Shown: positions 1 to 5,768 of the stretch, piece after piece
Numbering within the stretch: position 1 is the stretch's first letter
Layout of the letters: every line of letters starts with the position of its first letter
Source of the DNA: Anaerolineae bacterium
GTDB taxonomy: Bacteria > Chloroflexota > Anaerolineae > Anaerolineales > E44-bin32
Assembly (NCBI GenBank): GCA_030598885.1
Contig: JAUVOZ010000069.1
Coordinates: 1-9,782 of the forward strand
DNA length: 9,782 bases
Reading direction: 5' to 3'
Notes under the pieces: generated by a model
What the model was told of the DNA's origin: nothing
What the model saw: the letters and a program-made list of their open reading frames with translations, nothing else
The model's database searches: none
Translations under genes and position numbers: made by a program

Positions 1-2
1 AA

Positions 3-980
3 TCCGTCCAGCGGGTATTGCTCAAAGCGCTGGCCAAAGACCGGGAGGATAGATACAAATCAGTAGATGAGATGGTGGCGGCTTTCCGCGCCACGACGGT
101 TGAGGGTGATGTTGGTGTTCTCATCCCCGACACGACACCCCACATCGATACCATGCCAGTTCGGACCCAAGGAGAGCCAGTAGTGCCCGCAGCCTTGGTT
201 CCACCAACTGAGCCACAGCGTGATGTTGTCCATGAAATCGCTCAAGCGGCAGTTCCCAGTACGGAACCGATAACCAAGGGTCGTCGGCAGTGGTTTTGGG
301 TTGTTGGTGGTCTGGTGCTTACCTGTATATTCTTCTTTGTATTCTTGGCAGTGGTCAATCGATCAAGGGATGGGCTGCCATTGGGAGATTTAAGAGAGCC
401 AGTCGATAAGGAACTTGAGATCACGGTTCCCAGAGAATTTGTTGGTGAACAGAATCCTGAGCAGCACCTCAATCAGGCTGAAGAATTCCTTGCAGCCGGC
501 GACGACATCGCGGCCACGAAAGAGTTTGCTATAGCTGGTGAACTTTTTCTTGAGGTTGGCGAGCATGTAGCTGCGGTGAAGGCTTATAACCGGGCGGTGG
601 AAATCTCGGATAGACCTTTACCCGCTCAACATTTATTGATCGACTCTATGACACAAGCGCTCTTCCTCGGTGCGCCAGAGGAGGCGATGCTGCCATATAT
701 CGAGCCCATCTTGGAGGAGTATCCAGATTGGGTACCAATCCAGGTCGTAATGGCCAGAGCCAGGTTGAATTCAGGTCATCATGATGAGGCTCTAGGCATG
801 ATTGAACGAGTGCTCGGGGAGGCACCAGAAGATCCTCTTGCCTTAGTTGTCTTAGTTGAATATTACCTAGAAATTGGAGAGTTTGATGAGGGGCGTGAGC
901 TTATCAGTAAATTGCTGGGTGGACAAAGGCTACCGGTTTGGTTGACCAAGCATCTAGAAGCATTGAAACGTAGGTTTTAG
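3..980 (+). CDS. Ser/Thr protein kinase (PknB type), C-terminal part, with TM segment and TPR-like domain; 5' end outside window
   Basis: The reading frame is open from the left edge, so the start and most of the kinase domain are missing. The first visible residues (SVQRVLLKALAKDREDRYKS) match the end of a bacterial eukaryotic-type kinase domain, including the subdomain XI arginine in DRY. A Pro-rich juxtamembrane stretch follows. One hydrophobic segment (WFWVVGGLVLTCIFFFVFL, about bases 291-356) is preceded by basic GRR and is probably a single membrane helix. The rest, about 205 residues, is helical and acidic with TPR-like pieces (AVKAYNRAVEI, DEALGMIERVL, EGRELISKLL). Known of the family: a cytoplasmic kinase phosphorylates proteins on Ser/Thr in response to an outside sensor domain. 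I infer that the TPR-like region lies outside the membrane. The gene converges on the prenyl synthase gene with 98 bases between them. The substrate is unknown. An in-frame TTG at 18 is not a credible start because it lies inside the kinase fold. Confidence 0.85.
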   Translation, partial: SVQRVLLKALAKDREDRYKSVDEMVAAFRATTVEGDVGVLIPDTTPHIDTMPVRTQGEPVVPAALVPPTEPQRDVVHEIAQAAVPSTEPITKGRRQWFWVVGGLVLTCIFFFVFLAVVNRSRDGLPLGDLREPVDKELEITVPREFVGEQNPEQHLNQAEEFLAAGDDIAATKEFAIAGELFLEVGEHVAAVKAYNRAVEISDRPLPAQHLLIDSMTQALFLGAPEEAMLPYIEPILEEYPDWVPIQVVMARARLNSGHHDEALGMIERVLGEAPEDPLALVVLVEYYLEIGEFDEGRELISKLLGGQRLPVWLTKHLEALKRRF

Positions 981-994
981 AATAATATAACCGA

Positions 995-1008
995 GGGTCG
1001 TACGACCC
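995..1008. other. 14-bp perfect palindrome between convergent genes
   Basis: GGGTCGTACGACCC reads the same on both strands and lies 15 bases past the kinase stop and 71 bases past the prenyl synthase stop. As RNA it would form a 5-bp stem with a GUAC loop in either direction. No run of T follows on either strand, so it is not a canonical intrinsic terminator. A role as a bidirectional 3'-end hairpin or a protein-binding site is inference from position only. Confidence 0.4.
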
Positions 1009-1078
1009 GTACCCCACTTGTGACCGGTAATTGTAAGATAAGGCTACGATCGATTTTAAGAGCATCGAGTTAGTTGCT

Positions 1079-2050
1079 TTAAACGGTACGCTTGATTACA
1101 TAGTGAGCGAGTTCGTGTAAGGCTTCCTTCTCGGGAGTATCAGGCATACCGTCCAACATTTCTTCGCCTGCAGAGACGAATCTGTCAGCTTGTTCTAGTG
1201 TCTGGTCGATGGCGCCAGAGGACCGAATTGCATCGATCAGTCGCTCGATTCCTTGGTCATCCATCTCACGTTGTCGTAACTTCTCAATCAGCTTATCACC
1301 CTCAGGATTAGCTTCTAAGTAGTATAAGGTGGGTAAGGTGATCAATCCCTGCCGCAGATCATTGGTAACTGGCTTTCCGACATGCTCTTGATCGCTGATG
1401 AAGTCGAGAACATCATCCACAATTTGGAAGGCAATCCCAATGTGATATCCAAATGATTTCATAGCGTCGATTACCTCACTTTTGCTCCCGCTGAGTATGG
1501 CGGCGCCCTCCGTCGACATCTCAAAGAGTGAGGCGGTCTTAGCGTATATACGGTCGAAATATTCCTGGTGAGGGTCAATAATCTGAGCATTGAAAAGTTG
1601 GGTGATTTCGCCGTTAACAATAGTCATCAGCGTACGGGCGTAGATTTTCATAAGCTCTTTCGAGCCGATGGTGGATGCTAGATGAGCAGCCCGGGCAAAA
1701 ATATAATCCCCGGTGAGGACAGTCGCACCAGGGCTCCATTTTGTATTCAGGGTTGGGATACCTCGGCGCAGCATAGACCCGTCGATCAGATCATCGTGGA
1801 CAAGTGTGGCGGTATGGAGCATCTCGATGGAGGCGGCCAAATTGATGCTTTCTTCGTGATTTGCGCCCAGCATTCCACTGGTAAGCAGGACTAGAATGGG
1901 GCGGATGCGTTTCCCTCCTGAAGAGAGCAGATGCTCAATAGCTTCGTTTAAGCTCGGGTGATGCTGGTATTGGCTGAATAGCATGCGAGCCTCAACCTCG
2001 AGCAGATCCGGTCGTACGAGATCAAAGAATGTGGCTGTTTTCGTTTTCAT
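1079..2050 (-). CDS. Polyprenyl (long-chain isoprenyl) diphosphate synthase
   Basis: This 323-residue protein is the usual length for the trans-prenyltransferase family, which condenses isopentenyl diphosphate onto an allylic primer. Visible motifs in order are GGKRIRP (45-51), the first Asp-rich motif DDLID (86-90) followed by RRG (95-97), the second Asp-rich motif DDVLD (212-216) within GIAFQIVDDVLDF, and GKP (225-227) with a downstream NDLRQG. These supply the Mg-diphosphate and IPP binding residues, and all are intact. A small residue (Ala81) five positions before the first motif fits a longer-chain product, such as the octaprenyl or nonaprenyl tail of a quinone or a related carrier, but chain length cannot be fixed from sequence alone. 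The start ATG at 2050 lies inside the end of the upstream tatD gene, a 29-base overlap with only a weak GGA-type ribosome site, so translation is probably coupled. It is the last gene of the pgm-tatD operon. IspA, HepT or IspB naming would be a guess. Confidence 0.93.
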   Translation of the reverse strand: MKTKTATFFDLVRPDLLEVEARMLFSQYQHHPSLNEAIEHLLSSGGKRIRPILVLLTSGMLGANHEESINLAASIEMLHTATLVHDDLIDGSMLRRGIPTLNTKWSPGATVLTGDYIFARAAHLASTIGSKELMKIYARTLMTIVNGEITQLFNAQIIDPHQEYFDRIYAKTASLFEMSTEGAAILSGSKSEVIDAMKSFGYHIGIAFQIVDDVLDFISDQEHVGKPVTNDLRQGLITLPTLYYLEANPEGDKLIEKLRQREMDDQGIERLIDAIRSSGAIDQTLEQADRFVSAGEEMLDGMPDTPEKEALHELAHYVIKRTV

Positions 2051-2852
2051 GATTCCAATTAAAAAGGTTTATAGCATTCTGTGAAGTCTTTGTTGCAGCT
2101 TCGGTTAGGCTGATTGAGTGAAGCTCCGCAAATCGCTCTGCTATTAACCTCACATAAGCCGGCTCGTTTCGTTTGCCACGGTTTGGATGGGGAGCTAAGA
2201 ATGGAGCGTCGGTTTCTAGGATCTGACGTTCTAATGGTAGTTGACCAGTGATTTGATGTAGAGCCTGTGCATTGCGGTAGGTTACCGGACCTGCCACGCC
2301 AATATAAAATCCCCTGGCAATTGCTATTTTTGCTGTTTCAAGATCAGCTGAATTGGCGTGCAGCACACCTGCTTTACCGTCAAGTCTCGGCGGGAGATCC
2401 ATCGACCATGTAAGCAGGTGATCCATGATGTCGTCAATCGCTTGGCGATTATGGATGACGACTGGTCGTTCAAGTTCAGCAGCCAAGTCAAGTTGAGCTT
2501 TAAATGCAGCTCTCTGGATCTCCGGACGGGACAGGTTACGATAATAATCAAGTCCTATCTCACCAATGGCTACAACCTTAGGCGAACGAGCCAGCATCCG
2601 GAATTCTGTCTGTGTGACGTTATTCCAAGTCTCTGCATAGTGCGGATGAACGCCGACAGCGGCGAACACATGTGGATGCTGTTCCGCCAATTCAACCGCA
2701 CTCCGGCTTGTAGCCAGGTCCAAACCGGGGACAAGTAGACGATTTACGCCAGCCTCCCGGGCGCGAGCAAGCACTTGTGACCGATCCTGATCGAAATCGG
2801 ATAGCATCAGGTGGCAGTGCGTGTCCGCTAGAAATGCTGAACATGTATTCAT
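2022..2852 (-). CDS. tatD: TatD-family metal-dependent hydrolase (DNase/RNase-like)
   Basis: The protein has 276 residues with the TIM-barrel amidohydrolase signature of TatD: HxH in DTHCHL (His12, His14), Glu98 in GEIGLDYY, His134 in VVIHNR, His165, and Asp215 in LETDAPFL followed by PNRGKRNEP. These are the expected metal ligands for a 3'-5' exonuclease acting on DNA or RNA in the cytoplasm. The frame is open further upstream to 2921, but ATG at 2852 is preferred: it forms an ATGA overlap with the stop of the phosphoglucomutase gene, and the metal-binding HxH begins 11 residues later, as is normal for the family. One oddity is that the usual HCFSG/HCFTG-like block around the third His reads HANSAD, so the normally conserved aromatic residue is gone while the His remains. 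The substrate is not defined; TatD proteins act as DNases in repair and apoptosis-like settings, and some have other roles. Confidence 0.92.
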   Translation of the reverse strand: MNTCSAFLADTHCHLMLSDFDQDRSQVLARAREAGVNRLLVPGLDLATSRSAVELAEQHPHVFAAVGVHPHYAETWNNVTQTEFRMLARSPKVVAIGEIGLDYYRNLSRPEIQRAAFKAQLDLAAELERPVVIHNRQAIDDIMDHLLTWSMDLPPRLDGKAGVLHANSADLETAKIAIARGFYIGVAGPVTYRNAQALHQITGQLPLERQILETDAPFLAPHPNRGKRNEPAYVRLIAERFAELHSISLTEAATKTSQNAINLFNWNHENENSHIL

Positions 2853-4276
2853 TTGATGCCCACGATTTTCAACCCGTCTTGCAGGATGGGTTGCACCCGG
2901 TCTGCTTGAGTAGTCTCGCAATATACCCGCACGATCGGCTCGGTGCCTGAAAAGCGGATCAGTAGCCAGCCACCGTCTTCGAGCGAGAACTTAAACCCAT
3001 CCAGTGTATTCAAGTCGGTGACCTGTAAACCACCGATTGTCACCGGTTGAGCTGTGCGGACCTGCTCTTCAACTTCGGACCGTTCTCGCGAGGGTAAGGG
3101 TGAATCGATCCGATTGTAGAAATGTGGTCCCACTTGTTCGAAAAGCAGTTCGACCAATTCCGATGGTTTACGGTTAAGGCGAACCATCAGATCCAACATG
3201 TATAGTCCGGCTAATATACCGTCACGTTCGGGGATGTGCCGGCGGAAGGCATAACCACCAGACTCCTCACCGCCAATTAACGCGTCCACTTCTAGCATCT
3301 TCGGGGCGACATACTTGAACCCAACACCAGTCTCGTAGACGGGGACTTGATATTGATGTCCTAGTTTGTTGAGCATGGTGGTTGTTGAAAGTGTTTTAAC
3401 GATGGGGCCGCGTTCACCTCGCACTTCAAGAAAATAATATGCTAAAAGACCAAATACTCGCAGTTGGTCAACGAACTGGCCGTTTTCATCCCCAATTCCT
3501 AATCGATCTGCGTCGCCATCTGTAATCAAGAGCACATCAGCACTATGCTCAATCGTGGCAGCCAGACCAATATCTATGTTAGGAGGGATTGGCTCGGGCC
3601 GTAACATTTCAGGGAAGATCGGATTGCGTTGGTTGTGGATTTCGATGACCCTGGTCGATCCGCCCTCAAGGAGCTTTGTAAACCATCCGCTCCCATTACC
3701 CCACATGGCGTCGATTAGCACGGTCAGTCCCGCTTTACGCAGGGGATCCAGATCGATTAATCGTTTGATTTGTTCAATGTAGGCGGGCGAGGGGTCAAAA
3801 CGCTCTACTTTACCGCTGGACATAGCTTGATCAATGGGTTTGCGGGGAATGTTGAGGTCATCGTCAGGGATTTTTGCTTCTATTTGCAGCAGTCCGTCCG
3901 GATCAACCGCACCACCATAACGGTTACGTACTTTAAACCCATTGTCACTGGAGGGATTATGAGAGGCGGTTATATTAACCGCTCCCGCCGCGCGTTGGTT
4001 GACCACAGAGTATGAGATCGTTGGAGTTGGTGCAGGTCCATCAGTAAGGAGAACGTGCAACCCATGAGCGGCCAAAACCTCGGCGGCCACGATGGCAAAT
4101 GCCTCCGAGCCGAACCGTTGATCGTAACCAATGACGACGGGCTTTTGGTCGCCCTCGACCTCTATCAAGTAGCGGGCGAAACCATGTGCACAGCGCCGTA
4201 CTGCTGAGTAGGTGTAATTGTCGGCAATACGACCACGCCAACCGTCGGTGCCAAAAATAATAGGCTGAGACGCCAT
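2849..4276 (-). CDS. Phosphoglucomutase/phosphomannomutase, alpha-D-phosphohexomutase family
   Basis: This 475-residue, four-domain phosphohexomutase interconverts hexose 1- and 6-phosphates. Visible motifs in order are FGTDGWRG (8-15) near the N-terminus, the phosphoserine loop TASHNP (103-108, Ser105 as the phosphoryl carrier), the Mg loop DGDADR (253-258), the sugar-binding loop GEESGG (336-341), and the phosphate-binding loop RFSGTEP (441-447). All catalytic elements are intact and the length is typical. The start ATG at 4276 has a strong AGGAGG at 4286-4281. This is the first gene of a minus-strand operon and its stop overlaps the tatD start as ATGA. A perfect TATAAT on the minus strand near 4448-4443 would give a leader of about 160 bases containing a foldable repeat structure. 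Whether glucose or mannose phosphate (or glucosamine phosphate) is the true substrate cannot be told from these motifs. GEESGG favours PGM/PMM over GlmM, which normally has GEQSGH. Confidence 0.93.
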   Translation of the reverse strand: MASQPIIFGTDGWRGRIADNYTYSAVRRCAHGFARYLIEVEGDQKPVVIGYDQRFGSEAFAIVAAEVLAAHGLHVLLTDGPAPTPTISYSVVNQRAAGAVNITASHNPSSDNGFKVRNRYGGAVDPDGLLQIEAKIPDDDLNIPRKPIDQAMSSGKVERFDPSPAYIEQIKRLIDLDPLRKAGLTVLIDAMWGNGSGWFTKLLEGGSTRVIEIHNQRNPIFPEMLRPEPIPPNIDIGLAATIEHSADVLLITDGDADRLGIGDENGQFVDQLRVFGLLAYYFLEVRGERGPIVKTLSTTTMLNKLGHQYQVPVYETGVGFKYVAPKMLEVDALIGGEESGGYAFRRHIPERDGILAGLYMLDLMVRLNRKPSELVELLFEQVGPHFYNRIDSPLPSRERSEVEEQVRTAQPVTIGGLQVTDLNTLDGFKFSLEDGGWLLIRFSGTEPIVRVYCETTQADRVQPILQDGLKIVGIK

Positions 4277-4313
4277 CCTGCCTCCTCGCGTGCAGGCTTC
4301 GTTTGAAAGCTGA

Positions 4314-4379
4314 CATCAAGCGGGCCAGGCGTGGATTAACCTGGCCTTTTCTACCTGGGGCGGGCCAGTTTGCTTGATG
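4314..4379 (-). promoter_or_regulatory. Nested, alternative-pairing inverted repeat in the probable pgm leader RNA
   Basis: Read on the minus strand, an outer pair CATCAAGC (4379-4372) and GCTTGATG (4321-4314) encloses three related blocks: CTGGCC (4368-4363), GGCCAGG (4346-4340) and CCTGGCC (4329-4323). The middle block can pair with either the upstream or the downstream block but not both. The CGGGCCAG octamer occurs as a direct repeat on the plus strand (4321-4328 and 4361-4368). Mutually exclusive stems in a leader upstream of the first gene of an operon resemble an attenuator or riboregulator. On the plus strand, the 4323-4346 stem is followed by TTTTCT and could alternatively be a small intrinsic terminator against plus-strand transcription. 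The repeats are seen directly; the function is inference. Confidence 0.45.
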
Positions 4380-4442
4380 CGTTTTTGGATTGCACAAGCT
4401 AGCGACCCTCTTGCGCGTGCATTACAGCTTCAGACGGTGGAA

Positions 4443-4471
4443 ATTATACCGTGAAAGACTATGAGAGACCA
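4443..4471 (-). promoter_or_regulatory. Candidate sigma70-type promoter for the pgm-tatD-prenyl synthase operon
   Basis: The minus strand carries a perfect TATAAT (4448-4443). The hexamer 17 bases upstream, TGGTCT (4471-4466), is a poor -35 match (3 of 6). Transcription would begin near 4436, giving a leader of about 160 bases to the pgm ATG that includes the nested repeat at 4379-4314. Confidence 0.4.
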
Positions 4472-4478
4472 GATAAGG

Positions 4479-4507
4479 TTGCCAAAGATGATGCTTCATG
4501 ATAAACT
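4479..4507 (+). promoter_or_regulatory. Candidate sigma70-type promoter for rpsF-ssb-rpsR
   Basis: TTGCCA (4479-4484) is followed by a 17-base spacer and TAAACT (4502-4507). A TG two bases before the -10 (4499-4500) makes it an extended -10. The predicted start near 4514 lies just before the first leader hairpin and about 93 bases before the rpsF ATG. It is back-to-back with the pgm promoter candidate. Confidence 0.45.
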
Positions 4508-4517
4508 ATCGTCCATT

Positions 4518-4576
4518 GCTGCGCCTTGCGCAAGGCGAGCTTTCCGCTACTAGCCTGTGCCGCCCGGCACAGAGGC
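4518..4576 (+). promoter_or_regulatory. Two-hairpin rpsF leader, possible S6:S18 autoregulatory site
   Basis: The first hairpin is built on a perfect 16-bp palindrome, CGCCTTGCGCAAGGCG (4522-4537), lengthened by GCT/AGC arms (4518-4520 and 4538-4540) with one bulged G. The second hairpin runs from 4553 to 4576: GCC-TGTGCC, loop GCCC, then GGCACA-GA-GGC. A CCG (4544-4546) sits in the single-stranded stretch between them. Many bacteria control rpsF operons by binding of the S6:S18 pair to an mRNA hairpin bearing a CCG bulge. The position and the presence of both S6 and S18 in this operon fit that, but I could not verify a match to the consensus fold. Confidence 0.4.
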
Positions 4577-4606
4577 GAAGGGCAATCCCGAGGAAAGGTG
4601 ACTTCT

Positions 4607-4897
4607 ATGCGCAACTATGAATTAGCATATATCGTTGATCCAGATCTGGAAGAGCAAGCTCTCACAGACCTTGAAGAAAAAGTCAAGGGCTGGATCGAAG
4701 CCGTGGGTGGTAAACTCAGTGAAATCGACCGATGGGGTAAACGGCGTCTGGCTTATCCGATAAATAAGAAGACCGACGGCTACTACTTCATTATTACAAT
4801 CGAAATGCCACCTCAAGCAGGAGCACTAATTGAGCGCGATCTACGTTTGAGCGAACCAATCCTTCGTTTCATGATCACCTTAAAAGAACCCTCCTGA
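4607..4897 (+). CDS. rpsF: 30S ribosomal protein S6
   Basis: The 96-residue product begins MRNYELAYIVDPDLEE and contains the GWGKR-like block RWGKRRLAYPI and the EPILRFMI strand typical of S6, at the normal length. S6 pairs with S18 and binds the central domain of 16S rRNA in the small-subunit platform. ATG at 4607 is chosen over an upstream in-frame TTG (4526) because it gives the canonical S6 N-terminus and has a GAGGAAAGG ribosome site ending about 8 bases before it. It is the first gene of the rpsF-ssb-rpsR unit, with a gap of 44 bases to ssb. The two hairpins upstream may mediate feedback by the S6:S18 pair. Nothing in the coding sequence is unusual. Confidence 0.97.
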   Translation: MRNYELAYIVDPDLEEQALTDLEEKVKGWIEAVGGKLSEIDRWGKRRLAYPINKKTDGYYFIITIEMPPQAGALIERDLRLSEPILRFMITLKEPS

Positions 4898-4941
4898 TAG
4901 TTCAGTAAATGCAAGATGGTTCTTGAAGAAAGGAGTCTGGA

Positions 4942-5337
4942 ATGAGCCGCGGCTTGAACAAGGTGATGATCATTGGCCATCTCGGGCGAGATCCCGAAAT
5001 GCGCTATACACCTTCAGGTCGACCAGTCACAACCTTCAGTGTGGCAACGTCTCGCTCGTGGCACTCAGCCGATGGTGCGCGCCATGAAGAAACTGAGTGG
5101 TTTAATGTCGTCTCCTGGGGAAGCCTGGCTGAGATCTGTAACCAACATCTACATAAGGGGCAACAGGTATATATCGAAGGACGGCTGCAGACCAGGCGTT
5201 GGGAAGATGCTGAGGGGAACAAACATTTCACCACCGAATTGGTGGCCAGAGAAATGATCATACTCAGAGAACGACGTGATATTAGCAGGTCGTACGAAGC
5301 TGGATCAGGAGATGAAGGGGAGGAGTACTCCGTTTAA
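4942..5337 (+). CDS. ssb: Single-stranded DNA-binding protein
   Basis: The 131-residue protein starts MSRGLNKVMIIGHLGRDPEM and covers one OB fold through about residue 110 (VTTFSVATSRSW, ETEWFNVVSWG, GQQVYIEGRLQTRRW, ELVAREMIIL), all standard SSB blocks. It coats single-stranded DNA in replication and repair, normally as a tetramer. A good AAAGGAG site lies 6 bases before the ATG. Its location between the S6 and S18 genes is the classic rpsF-ssb-rpsR order. The unusual part is the tail: after the OB fold only about 20 residues remain, and they end GDEGEEYSV. The family normally has a longer disordered linker ending in an acidic tip with terminal Pro-Phe. Here the tip is acidic but lacks Pro-Phe. 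The stop is clear and the other frames show no continuation, so this is probably not a frameshift. A second SSB with the full tip may exist elsewhere in the genome. Confidence 0.95.
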   Translation: MSRGLNKVMIIGHLGRDPEMRYTPSGRPVTTFSVATSRSWHSADGARHEETEWFNVVSWGSLAEICNQHLHKGQQVYIEGRLQTRRWEDAEGNKHFTTELVAREMIILRERRDISRSYEAGSGDEGEEYSV

Positions 5338-5391
5338 CCCTGCATTCAGTAGGTTTCACCGCCCGATCAGGCCGGTGGAGGAGTTAGTCCA

Positions 5392-5685
5392 TTGACTGGA
5401 GATACCCGAAATGCATCGAGTAATGACACCGATCGTCGAAGAAGACCGACCGGCAGGCGCCGCTATACGCGCCGTCCGCGAGTTTGTAAATTCTGTGCTG
5501 AGAAGGCAACCGCGATTGATTACAAGCAGCATGAACTCCTGAAACGGTATGTAACCGAGCAGGGAAAGATCCGATCACGTCGCCAAACGGGGACATGCGC
5601 CAAACACCAACGAATGCTGGCACGAGCAATAAAACGTGCTCGGCATATGGCTTTTCTTCCTTTTGCTGCTGATCGGTTAAGGTGA
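5392..5685 (+). CDS. rpsR: 30S ribosomal protein S18, TTG start
   Basis: The 97-residue product carries the S18 core IDYKQHELLKRYV, GKIRSRRQTGTCAKHQR and LARAIKRARHMAFLPF. The N-terminal 30 residues are extended and very rich in Arg, as suits an rRNA-binding tail. Cys32 and Cys35 (CKFC) plus Cys69 and His72 (CAKH) form a likely zinc-binding set, the C+ version of S18. No in-frame ATG or GTG exists between the ribosome site and the core. The TTG at 5392 is used because GGAGGAG (5377-5383) ends 8 bases before it. S18 works with S6, the first gene of this unit, on the 30S platform. The gap to ssb is 54 bases. The weak start codon may tune S18 output relative to S6, which is inference. Confidence 0.95.
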   Translation: MTGDTRNASSNDTDRRRRPTGRRRYTRRPRVCKFCAEKATAIDYKQHELLKRYVTEQGKIRSRRQTGTCAKHQRMLARAIKRARHMAFLPFAADRLR

Positions 5686-5768
5686 TTTCAAGCGTCGTGA
5701 AGGAAATGGACGAAGCTGGTTTTGTTCCTTTTTCCCGCCAATAAGATCAACTGAGGAGAATGGTAAGA

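Larger units (their letters stand above)
4277..4606. other. Divergent intergenic control region between pgm and rpsF
   Basis: These 330 bases hold no gene. They contain the pgm ribosome site (4286-4281, minus), a nested inverted-repeat structure (4314-4379), a minus-strand candidate promoter (4471-4443), a plus-strand candidate promoter (4479-4507) and two strong hairpins in the predicted rpsF leader (4518-4540 and 4553-4576). The reading frame of S6 is open back to an in-frame TTG at 4526. The product of that extension does not resemble S6 and lies across the hairpins, so it is treated as noncoding. Confidence 0.7.

Noticed and set aside
4323..4350. Plus-strand intrinsic terminator (GGCCAGG stem, CCTGGCC, TTTT)
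   Set aside because: No plus-strand gene ends upstream of it. It is kept only as an alternative reading of the pgm leader structure.
4041..4397. 118-codon minus-strand frame covering the pgm start
   Set aside because: It overlaps the pgm ribosome site and first 230 coding bases in another frame, is Arg/Trp-rich, and has no recognisable domain.
4526..4606. N-terminal extension of S6 from a TTG at 4526
   Set aside because: The extension is unlike any S6, spans the leader hairpins, and the ATG at 4607 has a good ribosome site and the canonical N-terminus.
5700..5733. Possible intrinsic terminator between rpsR and the foldase gene (AAGGAA 5700-5705, TTCCTT 5725-5730, then T run)
   Set aside because: The stem is only 6 AT-rich base pairs with a 19-base loop, too weak to call. 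It would at most attenuate read-through.
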